A stretch of 64,000 nt of DNA from an uncultured Cohaesibacter sp. (GCF_963678225.1 NZ_OY782764.1:1369001-1433000), one strand, 5' to 3'; counted from the first letter of the stretch, positions 16,198 to 25,352 are shown. Program-made: numbers and translations. The notes: generated by a model not told the origin, from the sequence alone.

Positions 16198-18801
16198 ATG
16201 ACCTTGCGGACTTCTATTCTTGAACCTGTTATCGATCCGGTCATGCGGCTTGTTGGCATTCTGTCTCACAGGCCAGACACGGAGCATGTGGCAATCATCC
16301 TGCGTTTGGGCATGATATTGGCGCTATGGTCTTTCGTCGCCTTTGACTATCTCTTCTTGCAGAAAATGCCAGCAGACGGGTATGAACAGATTTTCATGGC
16401 AACAAGCCTGTATGGGCTCGTTCTGGCTCTGGAATCGACGCATCTGGCCTTTTCTCCCAATGCCTCCAGTGGCCGGCGCTTGATGGCGATTTGGGCCGAT
16501 CAGGCGCTTTTGACTTATTTTGCCTTCATTCTGGGGCCAACAGGTTCGGTGCTGTATCCCTTCTATTTGTGGAATATGCTGGCCGCAGGCTTTCGCTATG
16601 GCACGGTTTATCTTTTGATATCCGCCATTTCTATCGTCGCCGTTCTTTCTGTTCACTTTCATATATTCGAGCTTTGGCAGACGAGTTATCTTGTCTGTTT
16701 GCTGCAAATCAGCTTCGTCATCATTCTTGCCTTCTCGATGACATCCTTCCTCAATACGATCCGGCAGGCCATTGCGACAGCAGAGGCTGCCAGCAGCGCA
16801 AAGTCAGCGTTTCTTGCCGGCATCAGCCACGAAGTGCGTACGCCGCTGCAAGCCATCAAGGGGCTGAGCGATCTGCTTGATGATACCCGACTGGATACGG
16901 ACCAGCGGCGCATGGTGGGCACCATCTCACAGGCTGGCGACACGCTTCTGGGCCTTATCAACTATCTGCTCGATTATGCCAGAGCCGAAAATGGCACCAT
17001 GCCGGTCAATGATGATGACTTTGACCTGTCGATGATTCTTGGCCGTCTTCATCGGCTCTTCAGAGAGCAGGTGCGCCAGAAACATCTGGACCTTAATATT
17101 CATGTCGATCCTTCGCTCCGCCGCCTTTATCGTGGCAATGAGCGCTTTCTGGAAGACATTCTGACCAACCTCATGGGCAATGCGGTCAAATTCACTCATC
17201 AGGGACAAATCACCTTGCGCGCGCGCCTGGTGGAAGAAAACAGTCAAATGCACCGCATCTGCTTTGAGGTGATCGATACCGGCATCGGCATAGCACCGGA
17301 AGCCCAGCAACGGATTTTTGATCGCTTCACCCAATCCGATGATGATGTGATGGCGCAATTTGGTGGCTCCGGCCTAGGGCTTGCCCTGTGCCGTCAATAT
17401 GCCGAACTCATGGGAGGACATATTCAGGTGGTCTCTAAACAGGGAGAGGGGAGCACTTTTGCCTTCACCGCCCCCTTCGGTCTCTCCTTAAAACACAGTC
17501 AAACAGCAACAGCCGAGGCTGAAAGCGAAGAGACACCCAAGCGATCGATGATGATGATCACCAGAAATTCGGAGCTGGTCGATATGCTGCCGCCCGCCGC
17601 GCCCTATTGTGATATCCAGCACGATTTGCGCACTGCCCTGACGGCGCTTACCAGCTATTGTGAAGACCAGATGCCGGCCGTGGTGGTGATTGATCGTCAG
17701 GGGTTGGAGTGTGATATTGCGCTCACCCAGATGCAGATCGCAACCTGTAGCCGAAGCGGATTGCCTTTTGTGCTCTGGATCTGTCGTGCCGATGAACAGG
17801 CGTCCAATCTGGCCCTTGTTCACCCTCAGCACGGACTGGCCTTTCTCAATCGCTCCGACTGGCATTATCGCATGAGTAAATTGCTGCGCCTTGCCGAGCA
17901 ATTGCATGGACATGGCAGCGTTTGCAGCGCCGGTCGTGACACAGAGATGAGCGAGCCAGCAGAAAGCCTGCAGATTCTTGTTGCCGAGGATAATCGAACC
18001 AACCAGATGGTTCTTGAAAGAATGCTGGCCAGCCTGGGGCATCAGGTCACACTGGCCGAAAATGGCAAACAGGCCATCGCCGCAATCCGTAACCGCAAAT
18101 TTGATCTGGCCTTTCTTGATATCCGGATGCCGGTTCTGGATGGGCTGGAAACAGCGCGTCGCATAGAGGCTCTGGTGGGGGCCGGGGACTTACAGCACCC
18201 ACCGCACCTCTATGCCCTTACCGCCGATCCCGGTATGGAGATCAAGGACAGATGCCTGCAGGCGGGCATGAAAGCCTGCTTGCTCAAGCCGGTCGATCGT
18301 TACCGGCTCAAGGAATTGCTCGATAAATTTATCAAGCAAAAGCAGCAAATTGCTGACAATAAAAAGACAAACACTATTTCTGACAATTGGGGGTTAGAAG
18401 AAATGTATACCACTCAGATTATTGAAGATTTGAGAGATCTTGGGGGCGACCAGTTTGTCGTCGATCTCGCTCATCAATTCAGTGAAGACGGCATTGCCGC
18501 TTTACATCGCCTGCATGATGCGGTGAACCATTGCGATGATGCAGAGTTCCGTGACGGGGCGCACGCCTTGCGCTCGGCGGCGGCCAATATCGGTGCGCGC
18601 TCGGTGTTCGATCTCTGCCTCTCATGGCGTGACATGACAGCGGCCGAACTCGATCAGGAAGGTTCGGGTCACATGGTGCAACTGGCCGCCAATCTGTCCG
18701 AGGCCATCACGGATCTTGAACATATCCTGTCAGTCTCGCTGCCAAAGCCTGAGGCTGCGCGGCAATCATCCTACCAGAAAGAGATGATCGTCAATCACTG
18801 A
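16198..18801 (+). CDS. RpfC-like hybrid histidine kinase (membrane domain, HisKA, HATPase, pseudo-receiver, receiver, HPt)
   Basis: The 867 residues comprise five or six N-terminal membrane helices (~30-185), HisKA with H211 (SHEVRTPLQAIKG) and an ATPase domain (N box NLMGNAVKFT 324-333, DTGIGI 360-365, GGSGLGL 389-395). A receiver-sized segment (~448-565) lacks the acidic pocket and looks inactive. A true receiver (ILVAEDNRTNQM, D641 in FLDIRMPVLDG) and a C-terminal HPt domain (H789 in GAHALRSAAANIGA) follow. The order of membrane domain, kinase, receiver and HPt is that of RpfC, the DSF sensor of Xanthomonas. Whether it senses a diffusible signal is unknown. The likely output partner is the cyclic di-GMP regulator just upstream. 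Confidence 0.9.
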   Translation: MTLRTSILEPVIDPVMRLVGILSHRPDTEHVAIILRLGMILALWSFVAFDYLFLQKMPADGYEQIFMATSLYGLVLALESTHLAFSPNASSGRRLMAIWADQALLTYFAFILGPTGSVLYPFYLWNMLAAGFRYGTVYLLISAISIVAVLSVHFHIFELWQTSYLVCLLQISFVIILAFSMTSFLNTIRQAIATAEAASSAKSAFLAGISHEVRTPLQAIKGLSDLLDDTRLDTDQRRMVGTISQAGDTLLGLINYLLDYARAENGTMPVNDDDFDLSMILGRLHRLFREQVRQKHLDLNIHVDPSLRRLYRGNERFLEDILTNLMGNAVKFTHQGQITLRARLVEENSQMHRICFEVIDTGIGIAPEAQQRIFDRFTQSDDDVMAQFGGSGLGLALCRQYAELMGGHIQVVSKQGEGSTFAFTAPFGLSLKHSQTATAEAESEETPKRSMMMITRNSELVDMLPPAAPYCDIQHDLRTALTALTSYCEDQMPAVVVIDRQGLECDIALTQMQIATCSRSGLPFVLWICRADEQASNLALVHPQHGLAFLNRSDWHYRMSKLLRLAEQLHGHGSVCSAGRDTEMSEPAESLQILVAEDNRTNQMVLERMLASLGHQVTLAENGKQAIAAIRNRKFDLAFLDIRMPVLDGLETARRIEALVGAGDLQHPPHLYALTADPGMEIKDRCLQAGMKACLLKPVDRYRLKELLDKFIKQKQQIADNKKTNTISDNWGLEEMYTTQIIEDLRDLGGDQFVVDLAHQFSEDGIAALHRLHDAVNHCDDAEFRDGAHALRSAAANIGARSVFDLCLSWRDMTAAELDQEGSGHMVQLAANLSEAITDLEHILSVSLPKPEAARQSSYQKEMIVNH

Positions 18802-18846
18802 CAGGAACGCGCCCTTGCGCTTATTCCTTGACCTTACGAGATGTCT

Positions 18847-18897
18847 CCCCTATTGCCTGAGAGCCAAAATGGCCTTCGCGAGCAATAGGGGCGCTTT
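18847..18897 (+). terminator. Stem-loop after the hybrid kinase gene
   Basis: CCCCTATTGC (18847-18856) pairs perfectly with GCAATAGGGG (18882-18891), followed by CGCTTTT. The 25-base loop and short T run make it a weak intrinsic terminator. It sits immediately before the flavoprotein start. Confidence 0.5.
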
Positions 18898-18902
18898 TCG
18901 TC

Positions 18903-20153
18903 ATGCCTGAAGACAAGACCAATACTCTCAGCTTTGAGACCAATCCGTCTCATAATCCGGCGGGCAAACCATCCGGCAAGCTCTGGGATGCCATCATTCT
19001 GGGGGCGGGTGCTGCGGGGCTCATGGCCGGGATTACGGCGGCAGGCCGTGGCAAACGCGTGCTTGTGCTTGATCATGCGCGCAAGGCTGGCGAAAAGATC
19101 CGCATTTCCGGCGGAGGGCGGTGCAACTTCACCAATCTCGACGCCAGCGCCAAAAATTACATCTCGAACAATCCGCGTTTCTGCATTTCAGCCTTGAAGG
19201 CCTATACGCCAAAAGATTTCGTCAAGCTCATTGATCAGCACGCCATTGCCTGGCACGAAAAGGCCGCCGGGCAGCTTTTTTGTGATGAAAGCGCAAAAGA
19301 CGTCGTGGCCATGCTGCTTGATGACCTGGAAGCCGCCGGAGGGCGTTTGCAACTTGGCACGGACATCAAGGCTGTCGAACAGCGCGACGGGCTGTTCCAT
19401 GTCGCCACAAGCCGGGGCAGCGAGCAGGCCCGCGCCTTGGTCGTGGCAACTGGTGGCAAGTCGATCCCCAAGATGGGCGCCACGGGTCTTGGCTATGACA
19501 TTGCTCGGCAATTCGGCCTTGATGTGCTGCCCACGAGAGCTGCCCTTGTGCCGCTTACTTTCTCGGATAGTCAGAAAACATTCGCTGCCGGGCTTGCGGG
19601 CCTGTCTGTGGATGCGGAAGTGCGCTTTGGCAAGGTCCGGTTCCGCGAGGGACTGCTTTTCACTCATCGCGGCTTATCCGGCCCGTCCATCCTGCAAATA
19701 TCGGCCTATTGGCAGGAAGGCAAACCGGTCACCATCGATCTGGCTCCGGATGGCAATTGCCTTGAGACCCTGATCGCTGCGCGCAAGAGCAACCCCAAGC
19801 AGGATATTGCTACCAGTCTGTCTACGTTGCTGCCTAAACGGCTGGCCAAGGCCATTGCCGAACGGGAAGGTATGAAGGGCCATATTGCCGAGCAAGGCGA
19901 CAAGCTGCTGCGCAAACTCGATGAAGTCGTGCATCGCTGGCAGGTGGTGCCGGTTGGCACCGAAGGCTACCGTACCGCAGAAGTGACGCTCGGGGGCGTT
20001 GATACCAAAGGGCTTTCTTCCAAGACCATGCAGGCCAATGCGGTACCTGGCCTTTATTTCATTGGCGAGGTGGTGGACGTGACCGGACAGCTGGGCGGCT
20101 ATAATTTCCAATGGGCCTGGGCGTCCGGCGTGGCGGCTGGTCGCGCGCTCTAG
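18903..20153 (+). CDS. HI0933-like flavoprotein (NAD(P)/FAD-dependent oxidoreductase, YhiN/BaiN family)
   Basis: The dinucleotide-binding motif IILGAGAAGLMAGITAAGRG is followed by the family hallmark KIRISGGGRCNFTN. A second conserved block, ATGGKSIPKMGATGLGYDIA, lies mid-protein, and the C-terminal FAD block reads GLYFIGEVVDVTGQLGGYN. Length (416) is normal for the family. The physiological substrate is generally unknown. It starts just after the stem-loop at 18847-18897 and appears to be a single gene. Confidence 0.92.
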   Translation: MPEDKTNTLSFETNPSHNPAGKPSGKLWDAIILGAGAAGLMAGITAAGRGKRVLVLDHARKAGEKIRISGGGRCNFTNLDASAKNYISNNPRFCISALKAYTPKDFVKLIDQHAIAWHEKAAGQLFCDESAKDVVAMLLDDLEAAGGRLQLGTDIKAVEQRDGLFHVATSRGSEQARALVVATGGKSIPKMGATGLGYDIARQFGLDVLPTRAALVPLTFSDSQKTFAAGLAGLSVDAEVRFGKVRFREGLLFTHRGLSGPSILQISAYWQEGKPVTIDLAPDGNCLETLIAARKSNPKQDIATSLSTLLPKRLAKAIAEREGMKGHIAEQGDKLLRKLDEVVHRWQVVPVGTEGYRTAEVTLGGVDTKGLSSKTMQANAVPGLYFIGEVVDVTGQLGGYNFQWAWASGVAAGRAL

Positions 20154-20350
20154 CCCTCACAGCCCCTTAGGGCTTCGCCATCCATCATATGGCTCACTGC
20201 CAGAAAGGGCTTGCAGGGCGCAGCGAATTGATCTCAAATCGGCCTGTCTGCGTACGAGCGCCAGACAGGCTGTACTCCTTGACAGGCTGTCATTCTGGCA
20301 TTCAGGCATTCAGGCAAAAAGAATAACCCCGAACCGATTCAAGACCGACC

Positions 20351-20848
20351 ATGAGCAAGATGATCAAACCGGACCTTTCCGCTCCGGTGGATGGGCGACA
20401 GTCTGAGCGTGCGCTCGAAATTCAGCGCGGCACAGGGCGCCTTTTGCGCCGTCACGGCTTTGTCTCTCTGCCAGAGGTGACACTCAAGTCAGGCCGCAGG
20501 GCCGACCTGTTGGCCATCAACACCAAGGGCGAAATCTGGATCGTCGAGATCAAGTCCTCGCTGGCCGATTTCCGTGCCGACAAAAAGTGGCCTGAATATT
20601 GGGATTTCTGCGATCGCTTATTCTTCGCGACCAATCAGGAAACACCTGAAGAGATCTTTCCCGAGGAAGCTGGCCTGATCATTGCTGATGCCCACAGCGC
20701 CGAAATCATCAGGGATGTGGAACTGCGCAAGCTGGCAGCAGCCCGCCGCAAGGCCCTGACGCTGCGATTCGCCCAAATCGCTGCCTCGCGTCTGCATGCG
20801 ATCCATGATCCGGGTGTGCCGACCCATATCGAGCCCGTCAAATTGTAG
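20351..20848 (+). CDS. mmcB: MmcB-family DNA repair protein
   Basis: The 165-residue protein has a restriction-endonuclease-like core with KSGRRADLLAINTKGEIWIVEIKSS, that is, the D...E-x-K pattern of PD-(D/E)XK nucleases. WPEYWDFCDRLFFATN and EEAGLIIADAHSAEI follow. This fits MmcB (formerly a DUF), an alphaproteobacterial SOS-associated protein first described in Caulobacter. The exact role in damage tolerance is known from that homologue only. Alternative start: the second Met at 20360. It converges with the response regulator at 20937. Confidence 0.87.
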   Translation: MSKMIKPDLSAPVDGRQSERALEIQRGTGRLLRRHGFVSLPEVTLKSGRRADLLAINTKGEIWIVEIKSSLADFRADKKWPEYWDFCDRLFFATNQETPEEIFPEEAGLIIADAHSAEIIRDVELRKLAAARRKALTLRFAQIAASRLHAIHDPGVPTHIEPVKL

Positions 20849-20936
20849 ACAATCGGCATCCCAAGCCGCATCGAAAGATGCGACCAGACAATTGGTTGGG
20901 AAATGCTTTTGCTGAAAGCAGCAGACGTGCCAGGCT

Positions 20937-21509
20937 CTAGCGCGGAGCGCGCTTGGCCAGAATGCGCTGCAATGTACGGCGGTGCATATTGAGCCGACGG
21001 GCGGTTTCAGAGACGTTCCGATCACACAGCTCATAGACCCGCTGGATATGCTCCCAGCGTACGCGGTCTGCCGACATCGGATTTTCCGGCGGCTCGATCT
21101 TGACTTCACCATCATTCAGCAGAGCGGCGAAAATATCGTCTGCATCGGCCGGCTTGGCCAGATAGTCGACTGCGCCGAGTTTGACGGCCGTTACCGCTGT
21201 GGTGATATTGCCATAGCCGGTGAGCATGATTGTGCGCGCATCAGGGTTGGAATCGCGAATGGCCTCGATGACGTCCAGACCATTGCCGTCGCCCAGCCGC
21301 ATGTCGACAACGGCATAGCGGGGTGGCTCCTCTTTTACCGTGGATAGGGCTTCGGCAACATTATCTGCAGATTTTACCGTGAATCCCCGGCTTTCCATTG
21401 CGCGCGACAGGCGAATGAGAAAAGGCCGATCATCATCTACCAACAAGAGATAGCCCGGCTGGGTGCTTATTCCTTGTTCAGTTACTGTCATTTCTGCTAG
21501 TCCTGTCAT
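20937..21509 (-). CDS. regA: RegA/ActR/PrrA-family redox response regulator
   Basis: The N-terminal receiver domain contains LLLVDDDRPF, the phospho-acceptor in YAVVDMRLGDGNGL, and LAKPADAD with the conserved Lys. A short Fis-type helix-turn-helix closes the protein (ELCDRNVSETARRLNMHRRTLQRILAKRAPR). That helix-turn-helix is almost invariant among RegA, ActR and PrrA proteins, which control redox-dependent respiration, carbon and nitrogen genes. At 190 residues it is of normal size. The cognate kinase gene lies 90 bases upstream on the same strand. An internal Met at 21491 is another possible start. Confidence 0.93.
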   Translation of the reverse strand: MTGLAEMTVTEQGISTQPGYLLLVDDDRPFLIRLSRAMESRGFTVKSADNVAEALSTVKEEPPRYAVVDMRLGDGNGLDVIEAIRDSNPDARTIMLTGYGNITTAVTAVKLGAVDYLAKPADADDIFAALLNDGEVKIEPPENPMSADRVRWEHIQRVYELCDRNVSETARRLNMHRRTLQRILAKRAPR

Positions 21510-21599
21510 GATTGCGCGTCTTCCATGTCTTTAAAATACGATATCCAAAGGGGTGTGGCAATCGGTCTCGCTTTTAATCTAGCATCGAATCTGCCGCTT

Positions 21600-22988
21600 T
21601 TATTGATCTGCCTCAAGCAAAAGGCGGGGCCAAGTGATTTCGATTACTGCTCCACTGATTTCGTTTATCTTTTTTGACACTATTTCCTTTTGAACTGTTC
21701 CACTCCTGCGAATGGTTACTTTGGCGCCGCTGCGCTCCAGCAAGGTCTTGGCAATGAAATAGCCCAGACCCAATCCGCCTCCATTGAGCCCCGACTTCTG
21801 TCTTCGTGCTAAATCTGGCCCAGAGGTTGCATCGCGATCCACTTGGCCTTTGTCCATTCGGCTTGTCACAAAGGGATCGCCAAGACGCGTCATGATCGCC
21901 TCGGAAAAGCCCGGACCGTCGTCGCCGATCACCAGCGTTATGGTGCTATCGGTCCATTGGGACTCAAGAACGACCCGACTGCGTGCAAAGTCGACGGCAT
22001 TCTCCACCAGATTGCCCAGACCGAAGAGCAGGCCGGGATTGCGCATGAGCACCGGTTGGTCGCTTTTATCCTCTGGAAATATACGTTCGATCGTGACATC
22101 CGGATTTTCAAAAGGTTCGACTATTTCCGAAATGAGCGCCTCGAACTGCATCTTGGTGAAATTGCTGTGGTCATCGCCAGAAAGAGAGCGCAGTTTGCCA
22201 AGGATGTCGCGACAGCGCTCGGCCTGAGAGCGGATCAGCGACACATCTTCAAAAATCGGATCATCTTCCAAGAGCTCATGCTCAAGCTCTTTGGCCACGA
22301 GCTGGATTGTGGCCAGAGGTGTTCCCAGCTCATGGGCGGCAGCCGTTGCCAAACCATCAATGCTCGTCAAATGCTGCTCGTTGGCAAGAATGAGCTCGGT
22401 GGCGGAGAGGGCGTTGGCCAGTTGATGGCCCTCGCGGGCAATGCGCGAAGTATAGACGCTCAGGAACAGCATGGTCACGATGAGCGCAATCCAGATGCCA
22501 TAGACATAAAGCTTGGGCAGATCGGGCGGTGTGGCATCGGCCCATGGCAGAGGATGATGGAAAAAGATAAGCGCGGTGGCGATCAGCGTGATGAGGGTCG
22601 AGAGAAAAGCGGTGAAACGTGCCGGCTGCATGGTGGCAGAAACCACTGCGGGCACCAGAAGAAGCAACGCGAACGGATTTTGCAGTCCGCCCGTTAAATA
22701 AAGAAGTCCGCCCAACTGGGCGGCGTCATAGCTTAAAAGCCCGGTTGCCGGCAAGGGCGACAGGCGCACGCTCTTGCGAAAGCGCATTTGCAAGAACAGA
22801 TTGAGAAGCACCGAAAGCCCGATCAGATACAGGCAATAATGGGCGGGATAACGGTAGCCAAATCCCTCCGAAACAGCGAGAACGGCGACAGCTTGGCCGC
22901 CAATGGCCAACCAGCGCAGCCGCACGAGCGTGTCGAGCTTTATTTGTCTGTCTGCAAATATCGGATCGGATGAAGAAGCAAAAAGCAT
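21600..22988 (-). CDS. regB: RegB/ActS/PrrB-family redox-sensing histidine kinase
   Basis: Six membrane helices precede the kinase core. The quinone-linked family motif is present as GGLQNPFALLLLVPAVVSA. The phosphorylation box is AAAHELGTPLATIQLVAKEL, and the redox-active cysteine of RegB (Cys265 in Rhodobacter) corresponds to QAERCRDILGKL. ATPase motifs GNLVENAVDFA, GDDGPGFSE and GGLGLGYFIAKTLL are intact. The frame extends upstream to 23084, but the first 32 residues look unrelated. ATG 22988 (MLFASSSDPIF) with GGGAA just before it gives a normal start. It pairs with the regA homologue downstream; the senC gene often found with this pair is absent here. Confidence 0.92.
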   Translation of the reverse strand: MLFASSSDPIFADRQIKLDTLVRLRWLAIGGQAVAVLAVSEGFGYRYPAHYCLYLIGLSVLLNLFLQMRFRKSVRLSPLPATGLLSYDAAQLGGLLYLTGGLQNPFALLLLVPAVVSATMQPARFTAFLSTLITLIATALIFFHHPLPWADATPPDLPKLYVYGIWIALIVTMLFLSVYTSRIAREGHQLANALSATELILANEQHLTSIDGLATAAAHELGTPLATIQLVAKELEHELLEDDPIFEDVSLIRSQAERCRDILGKLRSLSGDDHSNFTKMQFEALISEIVEPFENPDVTIERIFPEDKSDQPVLMRNPGLLFGLGNLVENAVDFARSRVVLESQWTDSTITLVIGDDGPGFSEAIMTRLGDPFVTSRMDKGQVDRDATSGPDLARRQKSGLNGGGLGLGYFIAKTLLERSGAKVTIRRSGTVQKEIVSKKINEISGAVIEITWPRLLLEADQ

Positions 22989-23428
22989 CGTTTCCCGTAA
23001 GCTGATTGGGTGTCCGAAGCCATCATGGCAGCCGAAAGCTGGCTGAAAACAGCGGGCGCATCGACCCTTGACCCCTTCTGACAAGGTTTTGTTTCTGCAA
23101 AAGTTGCAAATACTTGATTGTTTCTATCGCAAATTTCGCCTCACAGGAATGCTTTTGAGATGACACTTTGGTGAAAAAGAACCCGTCGGTGTAAAACGAC
23201 GGATTTCAGGAGCCAACCAAGGTCGCATCTTGACGTGTGAATGGTAGGTTTTGCGCCATTTCAAGGTCTTAAGGCAAAAATATATTTAGCAAAAAATATC
23301 TTGAACTTCGGTTTTTACTTACCCACCTCTTGTTATGTGAGAGAGCGTTGAGCAGTTTTGATATATTCATGAGTGAATACTTCAGGTTCAACGTAAAAAT
23401 GAGACGTAAACCATTCGAAAGGAAGACA
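22989..23428. other. Intergenic region upstream of regB and the DUF2852 gene
   Basis: About 440 bases between two divergent genes; both promoters should be inside. The stretch 23270-23400 is distinctly AT-rich. I see no RNA gene, operator or further reading frame that I can support. Confidence 0.4.
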
Positions 23429-23881
23429 ATGTCACACAGTGCAACAGCCAAATCATCTTGGAAGGGTTCTCATGTAGCTCTGATGATACTTGGCTTTATT
23501 CTCTTCTGGCCGCTTGGTCTTGCAATGTTGGCCTATATTATCTGGGGTGATGAAATGCGTGAAATGTTCAAGGACTTCAAGACGAGAATAGACCGCGAAT
23601 TCAAAGGCTCAGGCTGTGGCCATCGTCATCGTCATCGTTCCCATGGGTTTGAAAGAACCGGCAACGTGGCTTTTGACGAATACCGCAAGGCAGAGCTGGA
23701 GCGACTGGAAGAAGAGCGCCGCAAACTGGAAGCGCAGAAAGAGGAATTCGAAGAGTTTCTGGCCGAGCTGCATCGCGCCAAGGACAAGGAAGAATTCGAT
23801 CGCTTCATGGCAGCACGCCACAATGCCAGCCAATATGGTCCGGCAGGCGGGTCCGGTTCGGACAATCCGTATCAGGGCTGA
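23429..23881 (+). CDS. DUF2852 domain protein (small membrane protein with coiled coil)
   Basis: A single hydrophobic helix near the N-terminus (HVALMILGFILFWPLGLAML) leads into AYIIWGDEMREMFKDFK, which is the recognisable DUF2852 block. A His-rich stretch (CGHRHRHRSH) and a charged coiled coil (RKAELERLEEERRKLEAQKEEFEEFLAEL) follow, and the tail is Gly-rich. The frame opens earlier, at 23330, but ATG 23429 has AAGGAAG at the right distance. The function is unknown; the family is common in Hyphomicrobiales. The His cluster could bind metal, but this is only a suggestion. A strong terminator follows. Confidence 0.85.
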   Translation: MSHSATAKSSWKGSHVALMILGFILFWPLGLAMLAYIIWGDEMREMFKDFKTRIDREFKGSGCGHRHRHRSHGFERTGNVAFDEYRKAELERLEEERRKLEAQKEEFEEFLAELHRAKDKEEFDRFMAARHNASQYGPAGGSGSDNPYQG

Positions 23882-23905
23882 TAGCTTCAAGACCGGAAGC
23901 AACGA

Positions 23906-23931
23906 AGCGGGACAATTGTCCCGCTTTTTTT
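23906..23931 (+). terminator. Rho-independent terminator after the DUF2852 gene
   Basis: AGCGGGACAATTGTCCCGCT is a perfect 20-base palindrome followed by a run of seven T. Confidence 0.9.
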
Positions 23932-24042
23932 GTTGATGCATCGATTTTATTCATCAGAGCTATCTATAAATCCCTACTTGCAATTTTCGCGGATTTCCCC
24001 CATTTTAGCGCAGCTCAGCCCAGGTGTCCTGAGGTGAGCCTT

Positions 24043-24218
24043 GTTCTCGGGGCGGGGTGAAAGTCCCCACCGGCGGTGAAAGAGAGGGGCCATGCAGTTC
24101 GGCTCCCGCTCTTGCAGCCCGCGAGCGCGTTTGGAAGGTGGCTCATGGTCTCTTTCGAACGGTCAGCAGATCTGGTGACATTCCAGAGCCGACGGTAACA
24201 GTCCGGATGAAAGAGAAC
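24043..24218 (+). ncRNA. FMN riboswitch (RFN element)
   Basis: The closing helix is GTTCTC (24043-24048) with GAGAAC (24213-24218). Between them lie the conserved RFN pieces GGGGCGGGGTGAAAGTCCCC, ACCGGCGGT, AGCCCGCGAGCG, GGTCAGCAGATCTGGTGA and CCGACGGTAACAGTCCGGAT, in the right order. In this class FMN binding lowers expression of riboflavin biosynthesis or uptake genes. The next gene is a RibN-type transporter, which matches. Downstream, ATCAGGA (24237-24243) can pair with TCCTGAT (24281-24287) followed by TCTTTT, a possible terminator arm. Confidence 0.95.
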
Positions 24219-24346
24219 GTGACAGAAGCGTGTTCCATCAGGAGGCTCTCCCGGTGGGATGAGGCTGCGCTGTCCGTGCGTCCTGATTCTTTTGGCTTTG
24301 GTCCACTCATGCAAAATGAATGAGGGATCTGTTTAAGGTATGCGAA

Positions 24347-25255
24347 ATGAATCAGATTTCCCAATCTACCAACGCGTCGACCGTGCCACTGATGCGCTCA
24401 GGCGCGGTGTGGGGCGCCATTTATATGGTTCTGGCCGGTCTTGCCTTTGCCCTCGTCAATCTCTCAACGCAATATCTGACGATGAAGCTGGGCGTCAGCT
24501 CGCTGATCGTCGCTTTCGGGCAATATTTCATTGCCTTTTTCTTCAGTTTGCCATGGCTGCTCAAGGTTGGTCTCAAAGCGGCTCGTACCAATCAGGTCGG
24601 CAAGCATGTTGTGCGTGTGGTGTTCGCCGTGCTGGGCACCCAAGCCTGGACGGCAGGACTGGCCTATGTGCCCATCTGGCAGGCCATCGCACTGATCATG
24701 ACATCGCCGTTCTTCGTCACGCTCGGGGCCTATATCTTTCTGCATGAAAAGGTTGGTCCCCATCGACTGGCAGCGACCATGGTCGGCTTTATCGGTGGCA
24801 TGATCATTTTGGCTCCGTGGTCCGATGCCTTCTCCCTGCACGCGCTTTGGCCGGTTGTGGCGGCTGCCTTCTGGGCCGCGACCTCTGTCATGACCAAGAC
24901 GCTCACCGATGGCGAGGCACCCGAAACCGTAACCATCTATCTGCTGTTGCTGATGAGCCCGGTCAATGCCTTCATGTTGCTGGGTAGTGATCTGGTGATG
25001 CCTTCCATGTTGGCATTGGGCTTTATCGTGCTTTCCGGTCTGCTGGTCTATCTGGCCCAACTCTTGTGCGCACGCGCCTATGCGGTCGCAGATGCGGCTT
25101 ATGTGCAGCCATTTGACCATGTCAAACTGGCCTTCAACGTCCTGTTCGGCTGGCTGGTCTTCGGCTTTGCGCCGGTGGGGCAGTTCTGGCTGGGCGCTTT
25201 GCTCATTCTGGCGGCCTCCTTCTATATCCTCAGGCGCGAAGCGCGGGACTATTAA
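24347..25255 (+). CDS. ribN: Riboflavin transporter RibN (EamA/DMT superfamily)
   Basis: The protein has ten hydrophobic helices in two EamA-type halves (MVLAGLAFALVNLSTQYLTM ... FVTLGAYIFLHEKVGPHRLA; second half ... VQPFDHVKLAFNVLFGWLVFG). The fold alone would only indicate a drug/metabolite transporter, but the FMN riboswitch directly upstream points to riboflavin import, as shown for ribN of Rhizobium leguminosarum. I choose ATG 24347 because AAGG lies nine bases before it; the frame also allows ATG 24320. It is a single-gene unit closed by a terminator at 25327-25352. Confidence 0.88.
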   Translation: MNQISQSTNASTVPLMRSGAVWGAIYMVLAGLAFALVNLSTQYLTMKLGVSSLIVAFGQYFIAFFFSLPWLLKVGLKAARTNQVGKHVVRVVFAVLGTQAWTAGLAYVPIWQAIALIMTSPFFVTLGAYIFLHEKVGPHRLAATMVGFIGGMIILAPWSDAFSLHALWPVVAAAFWAATSVMTKTLTDGEAPETVTIYLLLLMSPVNAFMLLGSDLVMPSMLALGFIVLSGLLVYLAQLLCARAYAVADAAYVQPFDHVKLAFNVLFGWLVFGFAPVGQFWLGALLILAASFYILRREARDY

Positions 25256-25326
25256 TCCGACAGGGCCCAAACAGGGCCAGACAAGTTTTGGCTTGCAAGC
25301 AAAGACGAGTGATACAAGATGCAACG

Positions 25327-25352
25327 AAGGGGCCTGTGTGGCCCCTTTTTTC
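25327..25352 (+). terminator. Rho-independent terminator after ribN
   Basis: AAGGGGCC pairs with GGCCCCTT across a 5-base loop, followed by a T run. Confidence 0.9.

Noticed and set aside
20900-20936. GCTTT/AAAGC hairpin between mmcB and regA as terminator
   Set aside because: The stem is only five bases and no T run follows in either direction.
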